A stretch of 64,000 nucleotides of DNA from Darksidea phi (Eukaryota; Ascomycota; Dothideomycetes; Pleosporales; Lentitheciaceae), in contig JASJFT010000231.1 in assembly GCA_030770425.1 (NCBI GenBank), forward strand, positions 1 to 64,000, given 5' to 3'. The notes below the pieces were generated by a model, which was given only the letters and a program-made list of their open reading frames with translations, did not search any database and was not told the origin of the DNA. The position numbers were made by a program, and so were the translations under genes. Each line of letters begins with the position of its first letter. Position 1 is the first letter of the stretch. Below, one piece after another: positions 10,081 to 21,064 of the stretch.

Positions 10081-11085
10081 AGCTGGATTGGCGGGGGGCG
10101 CGTATTTTGCGGCGCGGGCGACGGTAATTAGTGTTCAGATGGGATTAACGCTATCCCGGAGCTGGAGGAATTGGATGAAAATGGGATATGAGAGCAGAGG
10201 GGAAGAAAGGAGGGAAGAAAGGAGACATGGCCGTCTTATTCTGCGAGTCGCGAGCTGTGCGGTTCTGAGGTGCAGCGCGTTTCATCCTCAGGCACCTCCG
10301 AGTCGTGAGGCGCTTGCTCCGTATCGCTGTCCGTTCCGAAGCCCCATGACTAAGCACGCGACACATCAGAGCACCCTTCTCGAATCTGAGCTCTCACGAA
10401 CGAGATTCGGGCGGAACGGATTCATTGAATATGTGTGCTCGCACGAATACCGGTACGCCATCCTCTGCCGGTTCACTCGCTTGGACACTGGTCCTCCTGT
10501 CCTACTACTAGAATCTAATCCTACATCCACCTCTTAGTTCTGGCTCCCGCGGTTGCCGCACAGGACTAAATGGAAGCAACCATGGTTGGAACTACCATTA
10601 ATGTAGAAGACTGCCGCTTAGTAAAGTAAGATAAAGGAGCGAGACCAGATGGTGACTTCTGTGGCTTTTTAGAAGCCTCAAGAGCGTACCTTGTAAATCT
10701 GTGCGGCATGAAGCACTTGGGATGAGAGATATGTTGGTAAGAGTGTTAGGTCTGTGGTGCCCGGTTGATGCGTGGCACCTCTCTATTAACTGAAGGTGCC
10801 GCTTCAGCACTTACCTCTACACCCGGCACCACCCCCCAAGAATGGCAATGCACAGTGGACTTCAGGCAAGATGACTTCACAACACTGCTATCGTCGACTT
10901 CCTCCCCGGAGCCCTGCCTGCCGCCTATTTAAACCAATCTTCCGTGTTATTCCTCCGTCTCTTCTTCACTCCACCCACCATCAGCATCAATTCCGGAGTG
11001 GTCAATTCTTTCCCCGTCATCCATACCCCCATCTCATCTCCCCCTCGACCGGTTACGTATTCATCTAACCTCACCTGCCGGCACT
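10081..11085. other. Divergent intergenic region between SDR and BYS1-type gene
   Basis: About 1 kb upstream of both neighbours. A long plus-strand frame spans 9584-10537 but is mostly antisense to the SDR exon and has no recognisable domain. The right part (10940-11080) is CT-rich, as in fungal promoters near the transcription start. Confidence 0.5.
10926..10933 (+). promoter_or_regulatory. TATA-like box (TATTTAAA)
   Basis: It lies about 155 bp upstream of the ATG at 11086 and is followed by a CT-rich tract rich in TCTTC and CACC. Position and context suit a core promoter. No experimental support is available. Confidence 0.4.
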
Positions 11086-12476
11086 ATGGTCGTCCAGATC
11101 CTCGCTCTCAGCGCCCTGGTGGCTCTCACCCAAGCCAAGGCCATCGTCACGAACAACTGCAAGCACAACGTCTATCTCTGGTCCGTTCCCGGGAAGAGCG
11201 GCGTAGCGGACAACCTGCCCATCGGCCCCGGCAAGCGGTACGAAGAGCCATGGCGCTACGGCACTACTGTCAACCCTGGCATCGCCATCAAGGTCTCGCC
11301 CGTAGAGAATGGCATCAATGAGGGCAAGGCGGAGATCAACTTCCAGTACACGGTCGACTCGTACGATTCCAGCAAGATTTGGATCAATCTCAGTCCTGTC
11401 CGTTCGCCTCTACCCTCCGATGTTGTTCTTTTCACCTGCCACGGTCCGTACAGGACACCCAACGTCCCCACTCGCCAGTGCTCCTACACCGACGATGTCG
11501 AGTTGGTCCTCTGCGGCACCCGGAGGTCTGCTCCGCACCAAGACAAGACATCTCATGGTTCCATTCATGATTGTATGTAACATGTCCTATGTAACTAGTA
11601 GCCTTGACTAACTTTTGCACACTAGGCATCGGCCGAAACCACAAGCACGATGCTACTATTCACCCCCACCAGAGCAATAGTCGCGTGATTGGACCAAAGC
11701 CAAAGCACGAGGCTCACGGCCGCAGGGATGATGACGACGGCACTCATAGGGATATCAGCAACCCTTTGGGCGACGAAGACGAAATTACAGTTCCGGTTCA
11801 TGAACCGTCTGACCACCACAAACGGTCTGTCACGGTCCCACTCAAGAATGTGATGCGCCATGAAGCCATCAAGCACGCTGTTCCAAAACACGCCGAAGTT
11901 ACGAAACGGCAACCGTTCTGCGATCTGATCAAAAGCCACTGGCCAGAGGCGGCATGCGACGAAGACATCAGCCAGCAGAATGCACGACTTTTCTACAAGG
12001 ATAACTGTGGAAAGAAGACCAAAAATTTGCTAACGGGAGCCGACTGTCAAAAGCTCCGCCAAGAGATCAAGAAGATGTTCCCGGATGTCGACAAAGAGCC
12101 CAAGGCCAAGGTCACCGAACACAAGCGCCGCACCATGTGCAGTACTCAGGCCCACGGATTACTTGATCCGGTTTGGGGAGAACATCATGCCTCGGAGCTC
12201 ATGAACGAACTGTTCACGGATCTTGCGTGGACTTCCGATGAGGACATCTGCTACCACGGCAAGGGCAATTCTACAGTTTATCCCACGCGCCGTTCCAGGC
12301 AACGACGTTGCGTCAAGCCTTATTGCGACTCCAACTTTACTTATGCCGACTGTAGCGACGTTGAGGACGTCCTGCAAGAGATTTCCAAGCTTGCTGGTTA
12401 TGAGATTGATTGGACCAGCTCTGACGATGAGTGCGGCCATGACTGGAAGCGCAACAGCAACAAGACTCATAATTAA
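11086..12476 (+). CDS. Secreted BYS1/thaumatin-like protein with Cys-rich, dibasic-punctuated tail
   Basis: Exons 11086-11572 and 11626-12476 (53-bp intron) give 445 aa. A signal peptide is visible (MVVQILALSALVALTQAKA). Residues about 20-155 resemble the BYS1 domain: IVTNNCKHNVYLWSV, an Ile-Lys-Val strand after a Pro/Gly loop, and a Cys-bounded C-terminal strand. After residue 160 comes a His/Asp/Lys-rich linker, then three segments separated by dibasic or tribasic sites (HHKRSV, TKRQPF, HKRRTM, RQRRC). Each segment carries paired cysteines next to acidic residues. The last two share WTSDEDIC / WTSSDDEC motifs, which suggests internal duplication. Kex2 cleavage into Cys-stabilised peptides is possible (inferred). 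Function unknown; a secreted host-interaction or cell-wall role is plausible. Confidence 0.8.
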
Positions 12477-13420
12477 GCTTCAGAAACAGGGTCGACGGAA
12501 CTTTGATATGGATTCAGGAATAGATAGCGGCGTGAGTGTGGTTGGAGTCGCCTAGGGATGACTTGGGGGTTGGGGTGGGTGTTCATTGTTAGTGTTGTTT
12601 TCTTTATGCTCTGCGTTTATTGTGCTTTGGTTCTTTAATCATACGATTCTCTCAGTCCAGCTTTCTGGTTTGATTGTTTTCTTTTGTGTACCGGCGAGAC
12701 TTCTATTGAGATTAAAGGGTTGTGATTGTCAGCCCTTGCCTAGTGGACCCGCCTGGGCAAGGTCACCTCTTCCTGCCTTGCCTCTTGCTTCGTGTACCCA
12801 AGCAAGACTGCTGCGCTAAGCCAGGCCACACAGTCTACTTCGGCACCAAGGCGCCAACGCAGACCCGCTTCTCACCCTCCACAGCTGCCATATCCAAACT
12901 GCCTGATCCCGGACCCCGTCCCCGGCGGTAAAAACACCATCCTCAGCTTCGATACGAAAGGCATCAATAATGCCGCTCTCTCTCCGGCTTCTTACCAAGT
13001 GCTACACTCGGGCGCGGACTATACGCTGTGGTATGCGCTACACTTGGAGCTTTGTATACTAAACTAAGCTAGACGTATTATGAGTTCCTTAGAATCCTAG
13101 CTCTATCAATGCTAAAATCTAATGGCAAAACTTGATCATTGCAACGAGGTCGAATCAGGCATTCTCTAAGTAGCGGCTGAGCAGTACAAGTAAATAGCAT
13201 GATTATGCCTAAGCGGAGTCTAAATTAATTTGATCTACCTTTAATCATGCGTAATCCCGTCTGGAGCAAGGCATGCCCGCCACCTCAACCGCCGTGTCTT
13301 TGTCTCCCAGGTTAAGGACCAGCACATCTATATCTCTACTCCGCAGCGTGCCTACGACATAAACTCCTTTTCTAACTGATTGACTGCCTGGACGATTTAT
13401 TCTGGTCTAAGTCCCTGAGA
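12477..13420. other. Intergenic; possible coding relic at 12790-13067
   Basis: A plus-strand frame ending at 13067 contains NTILSFDTKGINNAALSPAS and GADYTLWYALHLE, which read like a real protein C-terminus. A shifted frame just upstream reads CCAKPGHTVYFGTKAPTQT. I cannot join them by a credible intron and do not recognise the family, so a degraded gene is possible but unproven. The rest shows nothing. Confidence 0.35.
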
Positions 13421-13981
13421 TTAGGCATGCGGATCCGTACCGTGCGTTTCTGCGGATTGGTGTTCTTCCACCTGCCGGCAGCCAGGATTATTGCTCTGCT
13501 TTGACGCTGGTGCTTTTTTAGATGAGCTTCCGCGCAGCCTTGTTGCCCAGGCTTCGTCTTCCAAATCCTCTTGGTCGCCGTTCCAAACAAACGCTATGGC
13601 CAGTATTTCTTCGCCGTTCTCTAGCTGAACAAATTTGGGATATTCCTTGTAGGCGTCGCTTTCATATTCTCGAATCCGCTTGACGATGTCGGACGTGGGA
13701 ACGAACTACGCAACGCCCTCGACGATACTCTTCCCTGTGCATAGTACGGGGTAATGTCCAAAATACTTCAGCTTAGAGCGGACGATTTTGGCCTTTGTCA
13801 ATGTCGGTTGCTCGTCCAGCTCGGCAACTTGGGCTAATAGCTTCGGATCTGTCAAGGTACCGTAGAAGAAATACCAGCTGGGTGTTGCAGGTTGGACTTG
13901 AGGCTTTTGGGGGACATGGACAGCGCCTCCATTCCTCGTCGAGTCGCGGAACTTGTGCGCCATGGCGCTGACAGGCGGCAT
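13421..13981 (-). pseudogene. Gamma-glutamylcyclotransferase/AIG2-like gene with in-frame TAG
   Basis: The minus-strand frame is 186 codons long from Met at 13981 to TAA at 13421, interrupted only by TAG at 13706-13708. Before the stop it has the family signature FFYGTLTDPKLL and YFGHYPVLCTGKSIVEGVA. After it, in the same frame, come FVPTSDIVKRIREYESDAYK and EILAIAFVWNGD, the typical second half with its conserved Glu-Tyr-Glu and FVWNG. An intron removing the stop would also remove conserved residues and would be at most about 44 bp. A nonsense change of a Gln or Tyr codon is the simplest reading; CAG to TAG would fit RIP. Without the stop the product would be a small cytosolic AIG2-fold enzyme. 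A sequencing error remains possible. Confidence 0.75.
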
Positions 13982-15134
13982 GATAGATAGAATGTGTGGA
14001 TAACAGTCACCAGCTGAGGAAAGCCAGCTAAGCGAATGTAAAGCTAGTTCAGCTGGAATTTCTAAGATAATGTACGTATGCTTGGGAAACTATGTTATAG
14101 GGTGTTGGTTGAAAAGAAATATTTTATCAAAGTAGAGCTTGGCGTGAAAACAAAGCCAAAGGAAGCTAGGTGCGAGGGTTTCCGGCCATCCCACCCAAAT
14201 CAGGCCTCCACCAGAAAAGACGCCAAAATCAATAATACTCTATTCTTGCGGAGCGAGGAATGAACGTAGCTATATACATTATGACGCTGCGACTTCCTAG
14301 CCATTCATTTCGAATAGCCACAGCACAGCCATAGTCTACGGCCAATCAGAACGCTGCATACTTCTCTAACCACACCCCCCCGAATATCGAGCTCAGCAGT
14401 TGGCCTATATCGAGCTCGGTCGCTGGCCTATATAGTCCTGCGCCCATACGTCGAATTAACAATTCACACGAAAACGCGGAAGACTTTAGTTACAGCCAGT
14501 CGCCGAACCGCAGAGCATCACCGTCAAGCGAACAATACTTTGCACCAAGTGTAGAGGTGTAGGAGCGTGTGGAATGCAGGCGGAAGTATGTAGGCGTGTA
14601 GGCATAGAGCCATGGAGCTACAGAGGTAGAGAGGCCTGCTAACGCATAAGCATGGAGCTATGGGGGGAGGTATAGAGGCATGGAAGCGTGTACGCTCGCG
14701 TATAGGCATAAAGACATGGAGACATGGAGGCATATGCGGGCGTGCACGAGCCCCTAGTGAAACGGCCCTGCACGTGGGTACCTGCCAAGGCGCCGGCGAA
14801 TCGGTGATAACTTAGATTACGCTATACCGTTTTCGTTCGCCATGATCATCCGCCGATTGTGGTCCCCCAAATCCAATTCATTCGCACCCACACCTGGACG
14901 CTCTGCTGTACATCCTTCACACCACGCTCACATGTTTCCCCCGCTTTAGCGACTTGCTTGCGGGAGGATTACGCCTTCTCGTTCAGAGACTCCCCGCTTG
15001 CTGCAGCAACTCTCCCAGATTTCTTGCATCCTTGGCCCGGCTCCCAGCTCCAGCTCCAGCGGCCGCATTCACGACCACCGCGCCCTGACACACCCACACT
15101 CCGCAGAGACTTCGGCCTGCCTCCCAATTCTGCC
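13982..15134. other. Divergent intergenic region with low-complexity stretch
   Basis: 14540-14760 is built of degenerate CATGGAG, TAGGCAT and GGTAGAG words; the minus-strand frame read there (14524-14733) is low-complexity and not supported as a gene. The segment just upstream of 15135 is C-rich and fits a promoter or 5' UTR. The frame of the Sds3-like gene stays open upstream to 14859, but without conserved sequence. Confidence 0.45.
14385..14430. repeat. 23-bp tandem duplication
   Basis: Two imperfect 23-bp units, both starting TATCGAGCTC and ending TGGCCTA, at 14385-14407 and 14408-14430. They lie in the intergenic space upstream of the Sds3-like gene and may be a duplicated regulatory element or chance slippage. 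Confidence 0.7.
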
Positions 15135-16843
15135 ATGGCACGAAATCGAAGCCCATCGCCGGCGGATAACTTTCCGCTCGGCCACTCCGCAACCTCCCCG
15201 CAGCCGCCAGTCTCGAAGCGCGACAAGCGACGCAACATGCTGGCCGAGAAGCTCTCTGAGATGATGGCTTCCTTCTCTGACAATAGAGACAGCCACTACC
15301 GGGCCCAGCTAGCAGCGCTGCAGGCCGACATCAACCTCATCCTCAAGGCGGACCCGTACGCCAACAAGCCGCTCGAGGACGGCGGAGAGGAGGCGGCGGA
15401 GCTGATTGCGCAGATCATGGGCAACAATGTACCGACAGCGCCCAGCGCGGGCACCGACTACATCGCGCAGTGCGGCAAACACTATGCGCGCTTCGTAGAT
15501 GCCGTTAATGACGCCATGGAGGAGCGCGACTACAACCTCACCATGCTCTGGGTAAGGATGCGCCCGCCGTCGGCCCGCGCACCATTCAAAGCTGACCACA
15601 GTTGTTGTAGAACAAGCACGAGAACACCAAGAACGAAGTCGAGAATTCGCATTTTTACAAAGTCCAGATCGCCGAAGAGGAGCACAAGCTGCTCGCCGCC
15701 ACGATCCGCGAGCGCCTCATAGCAAGCATACAAACACGGACGGCTAGACTGAAGCGCGAGAAGGAGCAATTGGACCTCTCGGACAGCAACGCCATGCTGC
15801 TGCACCCGAACCAGTTCAGCATCGGGCACCCCGCTAGTCCGGGCGGACCGCAAGCGCCGCGCAAGACGCGCCGGACGGGACACAAGTTTGGAGAGACGGA
15901 GGAAATGGCAGCAGAGAACAAGCGCAAACGGAAACTCTTTGAGGAAAACGACAACGAGTCGCCAGGCCCGTCTGGTCGCATAGAATTGGGCATCGGCTCG
16001 CCTTTCCGCGAAGCCAAAGCGCGCACCATCAATGCGCAATTCGAAGCCTCTGCCTACTCGCTGGAGCGTCTCTTCACCGAGAAGGAACTCAATATGGCCA
16101 TGAACCAGGCCACGACAGCAGCATCGCACTTCTTCGCCAAGATGAAGAACACCGACCCCAACGCGCAAGATCCCACCACCAACGGTACAAATGGTACGAA
16201 TGGCACGAATGGCGACCATGCTTCTGAAACCGGGGACAACGGCGATATGGACTTGGATTCAGACGAACTTCCCGGCGCCGTCGACATGGCCCGCCAGGTC
16301 TCCTCGAACCCACACGCTACTCGCGGCGCTACACGGTCACAGCTGAACCTCGCAAGCGGCAATATACCCTTTATCTACAATCCACCTTTCCTCTTGGACG
16401 CAAAGATCTTCCAGAAGAACAATGCATCTGCACCTCCACCGCCCCCCCTCGCGCCACAAGATGTTGAACAAGATCTCAAGCTCATGCTTCGCGATGCACG
16501 GCCCGACGACGAGCTCAACGAGAAACTGCTGCAAGCGGCCGTGAACCCTATGCGCGCGAGAGAATACCAGGTTCAGCCGCCCGATTTCCGGGAACCTATG
16601 AACGAGACGACCAGCCTGGTCCGGGCCGTCGTGCCTCATCTGGACGTTGGTGGTGCTGGAGCTGGTATGGGTTCTATGGGCGGTGTGCCGATGAGCGCGC
16701 AGAGTAGCATGGGCGGATATAGTGATACTGGAGGGAACACGCCGTTAGGCCGTTTTGGGGACAGTGGTCTGGCTGTTGGGGGCGTAGGTATGGTTAGGAC
16801 AGCTAGTGGGAATGGGCGGCGAGGGGGGAGGAGAGGGGGTTAG
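15135..16843 (+). CDS. Sds3-like histone deacetylase complex subunit
   Basis: Exons 15135-15551 and 15611-16843 (59-bp intron, phase 0) encode 549 aa. The start TGCCATGGC has good context. Residues about 28-210 form the Sds3-type helical region: KRDKRRNMLAEKLSEMMASF, HYRAQLAALQADINLILKAD, then across the splice TMLW-NKHENTKNEVENSHF and a basic helix TARLKREKEQLDL. A conserved LLHPNQFSIGHPASPGGPQ block and a KRKRK basic stretch (likely nuclear signal) follow. The tail has an NGTNGTNGTNG run, a polyproline patch and a Gly-rich RRGGRRGG end. Family members are structural subunits of the Rpd3L/Sin3 complex, acting in the nucleus in gene repression. Assignment to Sds3 rather than the related Dep1 is a family-level call. 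Confidence 0.82.
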
Positions 16844-17781
16844 TATTCGCCGTTTGTCGGCAGCGCTGCTATCCCTTTCTTTTTCCCATTGAGCCTCTGC
16901 TGTTGTATACCCACTGACGTTACGGAGGCTGGAGCGTCATTTGTTCCTTGGGACTGTGGTGCACTTTTGCATTGCTAGCTGGCGTTTGAAGTTCATTAAT
17001 AGTTTCGTTGCTGGGCATGAGGGACAGCAGACTCAGTATGCATCTTTAGAATAGTTGTTCGATCATCAATGTATTTTTATATTTTTGATATGGTACAAAA
17101 TATCGTTCACTTGGCGCTGATGCTGTGCGGGTGGGCAGCTGGCTGTAACCAAGGTTTTCCGCGCGTTGAGGTGAATTGATAATTCGGCGTACGGGCGCAG
17201 TACTTGTTAGTAGACGTGGGGAAACATTTGTTTTGACTCTGTGCGTTATTCAGGAGAATGCGTCACGGAGATACGATATGCAGTCTTTCAGTATAAGAAA
17301 AGACCAGGACGAATGTATTTGATGGCAATGGAGGAGGGTACCATATCGAATGAGTAGCAGCCATCGCGTCGTCAAACTCGCGGAATAACCCAAAAAGGCG
17401 ACACAAAAAGGCATTTCGTCCTGAATACCTTGAAACGCAAGAAGGTTGTTGGTTGCAGTCATTGCCTGTGATTGCCTGGGGTTCACGTCACGGTATGATT
17501 GCGAGGGCAACGGCCCGAGCCTCATTAAAGAGGGCGTGGCGCGTGCCGTGACGCGTGCTGGAGGAAGGTACCATATATTACTTTTACAATGCATGTCTCA
17601 GGAAATATAAAACTTGCGCGACTCCAATACATCGCCGTTTTCAATACTTTAAGTGCTCCTGCTTGCCTTTACCTCCACATTCCTGGCATGATCCATGTTT
17701 TTCCTTCATCAAAATCTCTCCAACCCAGCTCTCCTCGCCCTCCTATCCAGAACCTCCACAAGACGGTGCAAGCTTGACTGT
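16844..17781. other. Convergent intergenic region containing the dispersed repeat
   Basis: Apart from the repeat at 17330-17576 I see no gene. The minus-strand frame at 17250-17594 runs through the repeat and is not supported. The sequence just downstream of the Sds3-like stop is T-rich and could serve 3' end formation. Confidence 0.5.
17330..17576 (+). repeat. Less mutated copy of the dispersed repeat, flanked by direct repeats
   Basis: The core at 17348-17550 matches 289-483 in the same orientation and keeps C and G where the other copy has T and A. It contains a short extra CCTGTGATTG duplication near 17466-17480. GGAGGAGGGTACCATAT at 17330-17346 and GGAGGAAGGTACCATAT at 17560-17576 bracket it, a 17-bp direct repeat with one mismatch. 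That is long for a target duplication and may instead belong to the repeat. No terminal inverted repeats or coding capacity are seen; a SINE-like or partial element is possible. Confidence 0.75.
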
Positions 17782-18306
17782 CTAGAGACACAGATCAAGC
17801 GTCAAATCCGTTTGGCCAAAGTACGCCCTCGTCTGCGGCGGCTTCGGCTCTGGATCCCAGAAGTTGTCGCCACCCGCACCACTCAACCTGACATTGTAGC
17901 CGGCAAACGGATTGCCAGCGTGGAGGCCGATATCGTAGTAGATGCTCACGCCAGCCGTGTAGCTGTAGCCGAGAACGAGGACCGAGGCGCCTGAGTATAG
18001 ACCCTCTCGGGTGCGCGTGAAGTCCAAGGCGGTGCCGATGCCACTCCAGTATTCGGGCTCGGACCAGCTGGCGTAGGCGGGGATCTCGGAGGTAGGGCCT
18101 CGAGGACCGCCCTGGCCGACGGAGGTGACGAAGGCGGGGAAGGGGCAATGATTCTTGACAATGACGACTGGAGTGGCGAGAGCCGTCACAGGAGCGGCGG
18201 GTTCGGCCATCTCGGTAGTCTTGTTGGTCTTCATGGGATCGGTGGGTGCAGCAAGGATGGCGGGCGCAAAGGCTGCGAGAGTGGCAAGTACGGATGAGAG
18301 AAGCAT
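17782..18306 (-). CDS. Secreted BYS1-domain protein
   Basis: Single-exon, 174 aa. It starts with a signal peptide (MLLSSVLATLAAFAPAILAAP), followed by a short Thr/Glu/Ala linker. The BYS1/thaumatin-like beta domain then covers the rest: VVIVKNHCPFPAFVTSVGQG, a Trp-Ser-Glu motif, GASVLVLGYSYTAGVSIYYD, and LDLCL at the end with the partner Cys. The founding member is the yeast-phase-specific BYS1 of Blastomyces; the molecular function of the family is not established. It is shorter and simpler than the BYS1-type protein at 11086-12476. A TATA box lies about 145 bp upstream. Confidence 0.87.
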   Translation of the reverse strand: MLLSSVLATLAAFAPAILAAPTDPMKTNKTTEMAEPAAPVTALATPVVIVKNHCPFPAFVTSVGQGGPRGPTSEIPAYASWSEPEYWSGIGTALDFTRTREGLYSGASVLVLGYSYTAGVSIYYDIGLHAGNPFAGYNVRLSGAGGDNFWDPEPKPPQTRAYFGQTDLTLDLCL

Positions 18307-18448
18307 AGTGAGGAAAATTGCGTCGGTGATAAGAGAGGGTTGGAGAGCAAGAGAGCAAGAGAGATGAAACTAAAGCTGGCTTGAACGATTACAGTGATTG
18401 TGAGTTCAGCTGCAAGCTTGCAGACCTGACCTTTCGAGGTGTTCGTCC

Positions 18449-18456
18449 TCTTTATA
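18449..18456 (-). promoter_or_regulatory. TATA box (TATAAAGA, minus strand)
   Basis: It reads TATAAAGA on the minus strand, about 145 bp upstream of the ATG of the BYS1-domain gene that starts at 18306, and is the best core-promoter candidate for it. Confidence 0.5.
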
Positions 18457-19650
18457 CCACACAGAAGCGGCCATGCCCTACCCACTGCCCTACCTTAAAC
18501 CCTTCAACCCAATCAGTGCCAGTATCATCATTCACATTGTCGCATGCGCCGCTCTAAGCAGAAAGTTGATGAACAGTGGCTTGTACACCGTATTCGTTTG
18601 AAGTAAGGTGCCGCGCCCACCATTCACGAGGAAGTGTCGTGCGTATCATGGAAGCACCATGCAGGTGCCTAGCTTACGCCCCGAACATCGAAGTGAGGAG
18701 GTTGGACTTGGCCCTAGCTTCGTCAAGTTTCATCCAAGCAAGGTCCAGAAGCCGGTGCCCAAAGTAGTGCAGAGCCATGCTGTGGTACTCCAACCGCTGT
18801 AGGTACAAACCAGGTGCATCCGAGTACGTGGACGGCACGAGGGCAGCAGCGGCCAACCAGATTGTAAGACGAGTCACACTGATAGATGACGGAGGAGACG
18901 GTTGAAAAGCGAAGAATCGAAGTGATCATGTGGAAAAGCCGATTGTCGGTGAGGAACGCTGAGCTGTCAATAGAGCGGTCCATACTGCAGTGGCAAGCAA
19001 CAATTCGGGATTTGGTACCAGGTAGACAGTACAGGCCTGTCAACTGTTAAGAGTGTGTTCCGTGTAGTAGCCGTTAATAAGATCACCCGTTTGCTCACAG
19101 GGACCGGTCACCAATCACCTAGTGATATGACGGACAAGCGCGTAAGATGTGGAAGTTTGCTGAGGAGACGAGTCACCCTTCATCCTGAGATGTGGTTCGT
19201 CATCAACAACCTTGACCGCCCTGTGCAATTAGCCAAATGTAAGGGTGTCTCGTGGGCGGAGTGAGGGATGTACGGGATTGGCAGGTCAGTGAAGTGAGGA
19301 GTGTGATCGATTTTACGCATGTCATCCCAGCGAGGCTGTGCATGCTTGTGAAACAGAGTTGGCGTGCTCAGCCCGCGGAACCAAATAGAGATGTAGGTTG
19401 AACAGTGCTCGGGAAGGGATGAGAAGGCGATATCAACTAATGACTAATCCACTCACGTGATGTGCCTAATGCTCATCGTGCCGAAGCTAGCCGTAACGGG
19501 CCGAACTGCACATGCCTCGGCTCAGCGACGTCAAGCCACCTGCAAGCTTGCCTCCAGTGGCGGAGACGTTCCGCCATGTGACAGATCAACTTCACGAGCA
19601 AGAGCTTTCTCTCTTCTCATCCTAACATATCGTTGTTGGCCGTCTGAACT
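18457..19650. other. Divergent intergenic region between BYS1 and thiolase genes
   Basis: About 1.2 kb with short frames on both strands, none with a recognisable domain. It must hold the thiolase promoter at its right end; CT-rich sequence (CTTTCTCTCTTCTCATCC) ends about 30 bp before the thiolase ATG. Confidence 0.5.
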
Positions 19651-21064
19651 ATGTCCGGCGTCGCTCTCCGCACATCGGCTAGAATGGTTTCCCGGCCACA
19701 GCTACGCCTTGCCAGCATACAAAGACAGTTCAGCTCCTCGGTACAGCGGAAGAAGGAGATTCGAGACGCGTACATTCTTTCGGCAAGCCGGACGCCTACA
19801 GGAGTGGTAAGCTGCGTATTTTGCCTATTCTGGCAGAGGTTGCTCACACGCAGTAGTTCAATGGCGCGTTCACAAGTGTATCCGCAACCCAACTCGGCGC
19901 CACAGCCATAAAATCCGCCCTCGAGAAGTCCAAAGTCCCCGTCTCCTCCATTGATGCCGTCTACATGGGCAACGTGCTCAGCGCCGGCGTTGGGCAAGCT
20001 CCTGCCCGCCAGGCTGCCATATTCGCCGGCCTACCCACCAACATAGAAGCCACGACGGTAAACAAAGTATGCGCCTCAGGCCTCAAAGCCGTAAACCTTG
20101 CCGCGCAGTCGATTGAGCTGGGACAAGCGGAGGTTCAGGTTGCGGGTGGCTTCGAGAACATGACGAGGGTGCCATACTACCTCAACCGAGCGAGCCAACA
20201 GCCGCCATTCGGACACCAGCAACTGCAGGATGGGTTGATTGGCGATGGCCTTTGGGATGTATACAACCAAATTCATATGGGAAACTGCGCGGAGAATACG
20301 GCGAAGAAGTACGAGATTACGCGGGAGGAGCAGGACGATTTTGCCATCTTGACGTACAAGCGCGCACAGGAAGCATGGAAGGCTGGAGCGTTCAAAGACG
20401 AGATTGCCCCGGTCACTGTCAAGTCAAGAAAGGGCGAGACAGTCGTATCGGAGGATGAGGGATACAACAAGCTCAAGCTTGAGAAGGTGCCTACCCTGAA
20501 ACCGGCGTTCGTGAGAGATGGCACCGGAACCGTCACAGCAGCGAACGCCTCGGCATTCAGCGATGGCGGGTCAGCTCTCGTCCTGGGAAGCAATGAGATT
20601 GCGCAGCAGTACGGCAAGGATAGTCGCGTCCTTGCAAAGATCATCACATACGCTGATGCTGCTTTGGGTATATCCCCTCTTATCCTTGCCGAACTCCTCC
20701 CCACCCACATGACTAACGCCTCATAGACCCTATAGACTTCCCCATCGCCCCCGCCACCGTCGTCGAAAAGCTTCTCAAACAGTCCGGCCTCTCCAAATCC
20801 GATATTTCTATCTGGGAATTCAATGAGGCCTTCGCCGCCGTCATCAAAGCCAACGCGAAGATACTTGGTCTAGGCATTGACAACGTCAACCCGAGAGGCG
20901 GCGCTATTGCCTTGGGCCATGCGCTTGGCAGCTCAGGCAGCAGAATACTGGTTACGCTGTTGCACCAGCTCGAAGTGGGGCAGTATGGTGCTGCGGCCAT
21001 TTGTAATGGCGGGGGTGCAGCGACGGGCATTATCGTTCAGAGGATTGCCTCGAACGACCTTTGA
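19651..21064 (+). CDS. ERG10: Acetyl-CoA C-acetyltransferase, mitochondrial type
   Basis: Exons 19651-19806, 19857-20667 and 20727-21064 encode 434 aa; introns are 50 and 59 bp. The first acceptor must be the TAG at 19854-19856, because the CAG just before it would leave a stop. The N-terminus (about 35 aa, Arg/Ser-rich, [11 protein letters not shown]) looks like a mitochondrial targeting sequence. Thiolase motifs are [23 protein letters not shown] (nucleophile Cys124), [30 protein letters not shown] (His387) and CNGGGAATG (Cys415). The enzyme reversibly condenses two acetyl-CoA to acetoacetyl-CoA, in ketone-body/isoleucine metabolism or the entry to the mevalonate pathway. The presequence suggests the mitochondrial paralogue rather than the cytosolic one. 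Confidence 0.93.

Noticed and set aside
9584..10537. 317-codon plus-strand ORF
   Set aside because: Mostly antisense to the SDR first exon, no domain, Arg/His-rich as expected of a shadow frame.
13680..13740. A short intron hiding the TAG in the GGCT-like gene
   Set aside because: Candidate introns of 23 or 44 bp would be too short or would delete the conserved PVLCTGKSIVEGVA segment.
14524..14733. 69-codon minus-strand ORF
   Set aside because: Translation of degenerate short repeats, low complexity.
15530..16219. 229-codon minus-strand ORF
   Set aside because: Antisense to the Sds3-like exon; no recognisable sequence.
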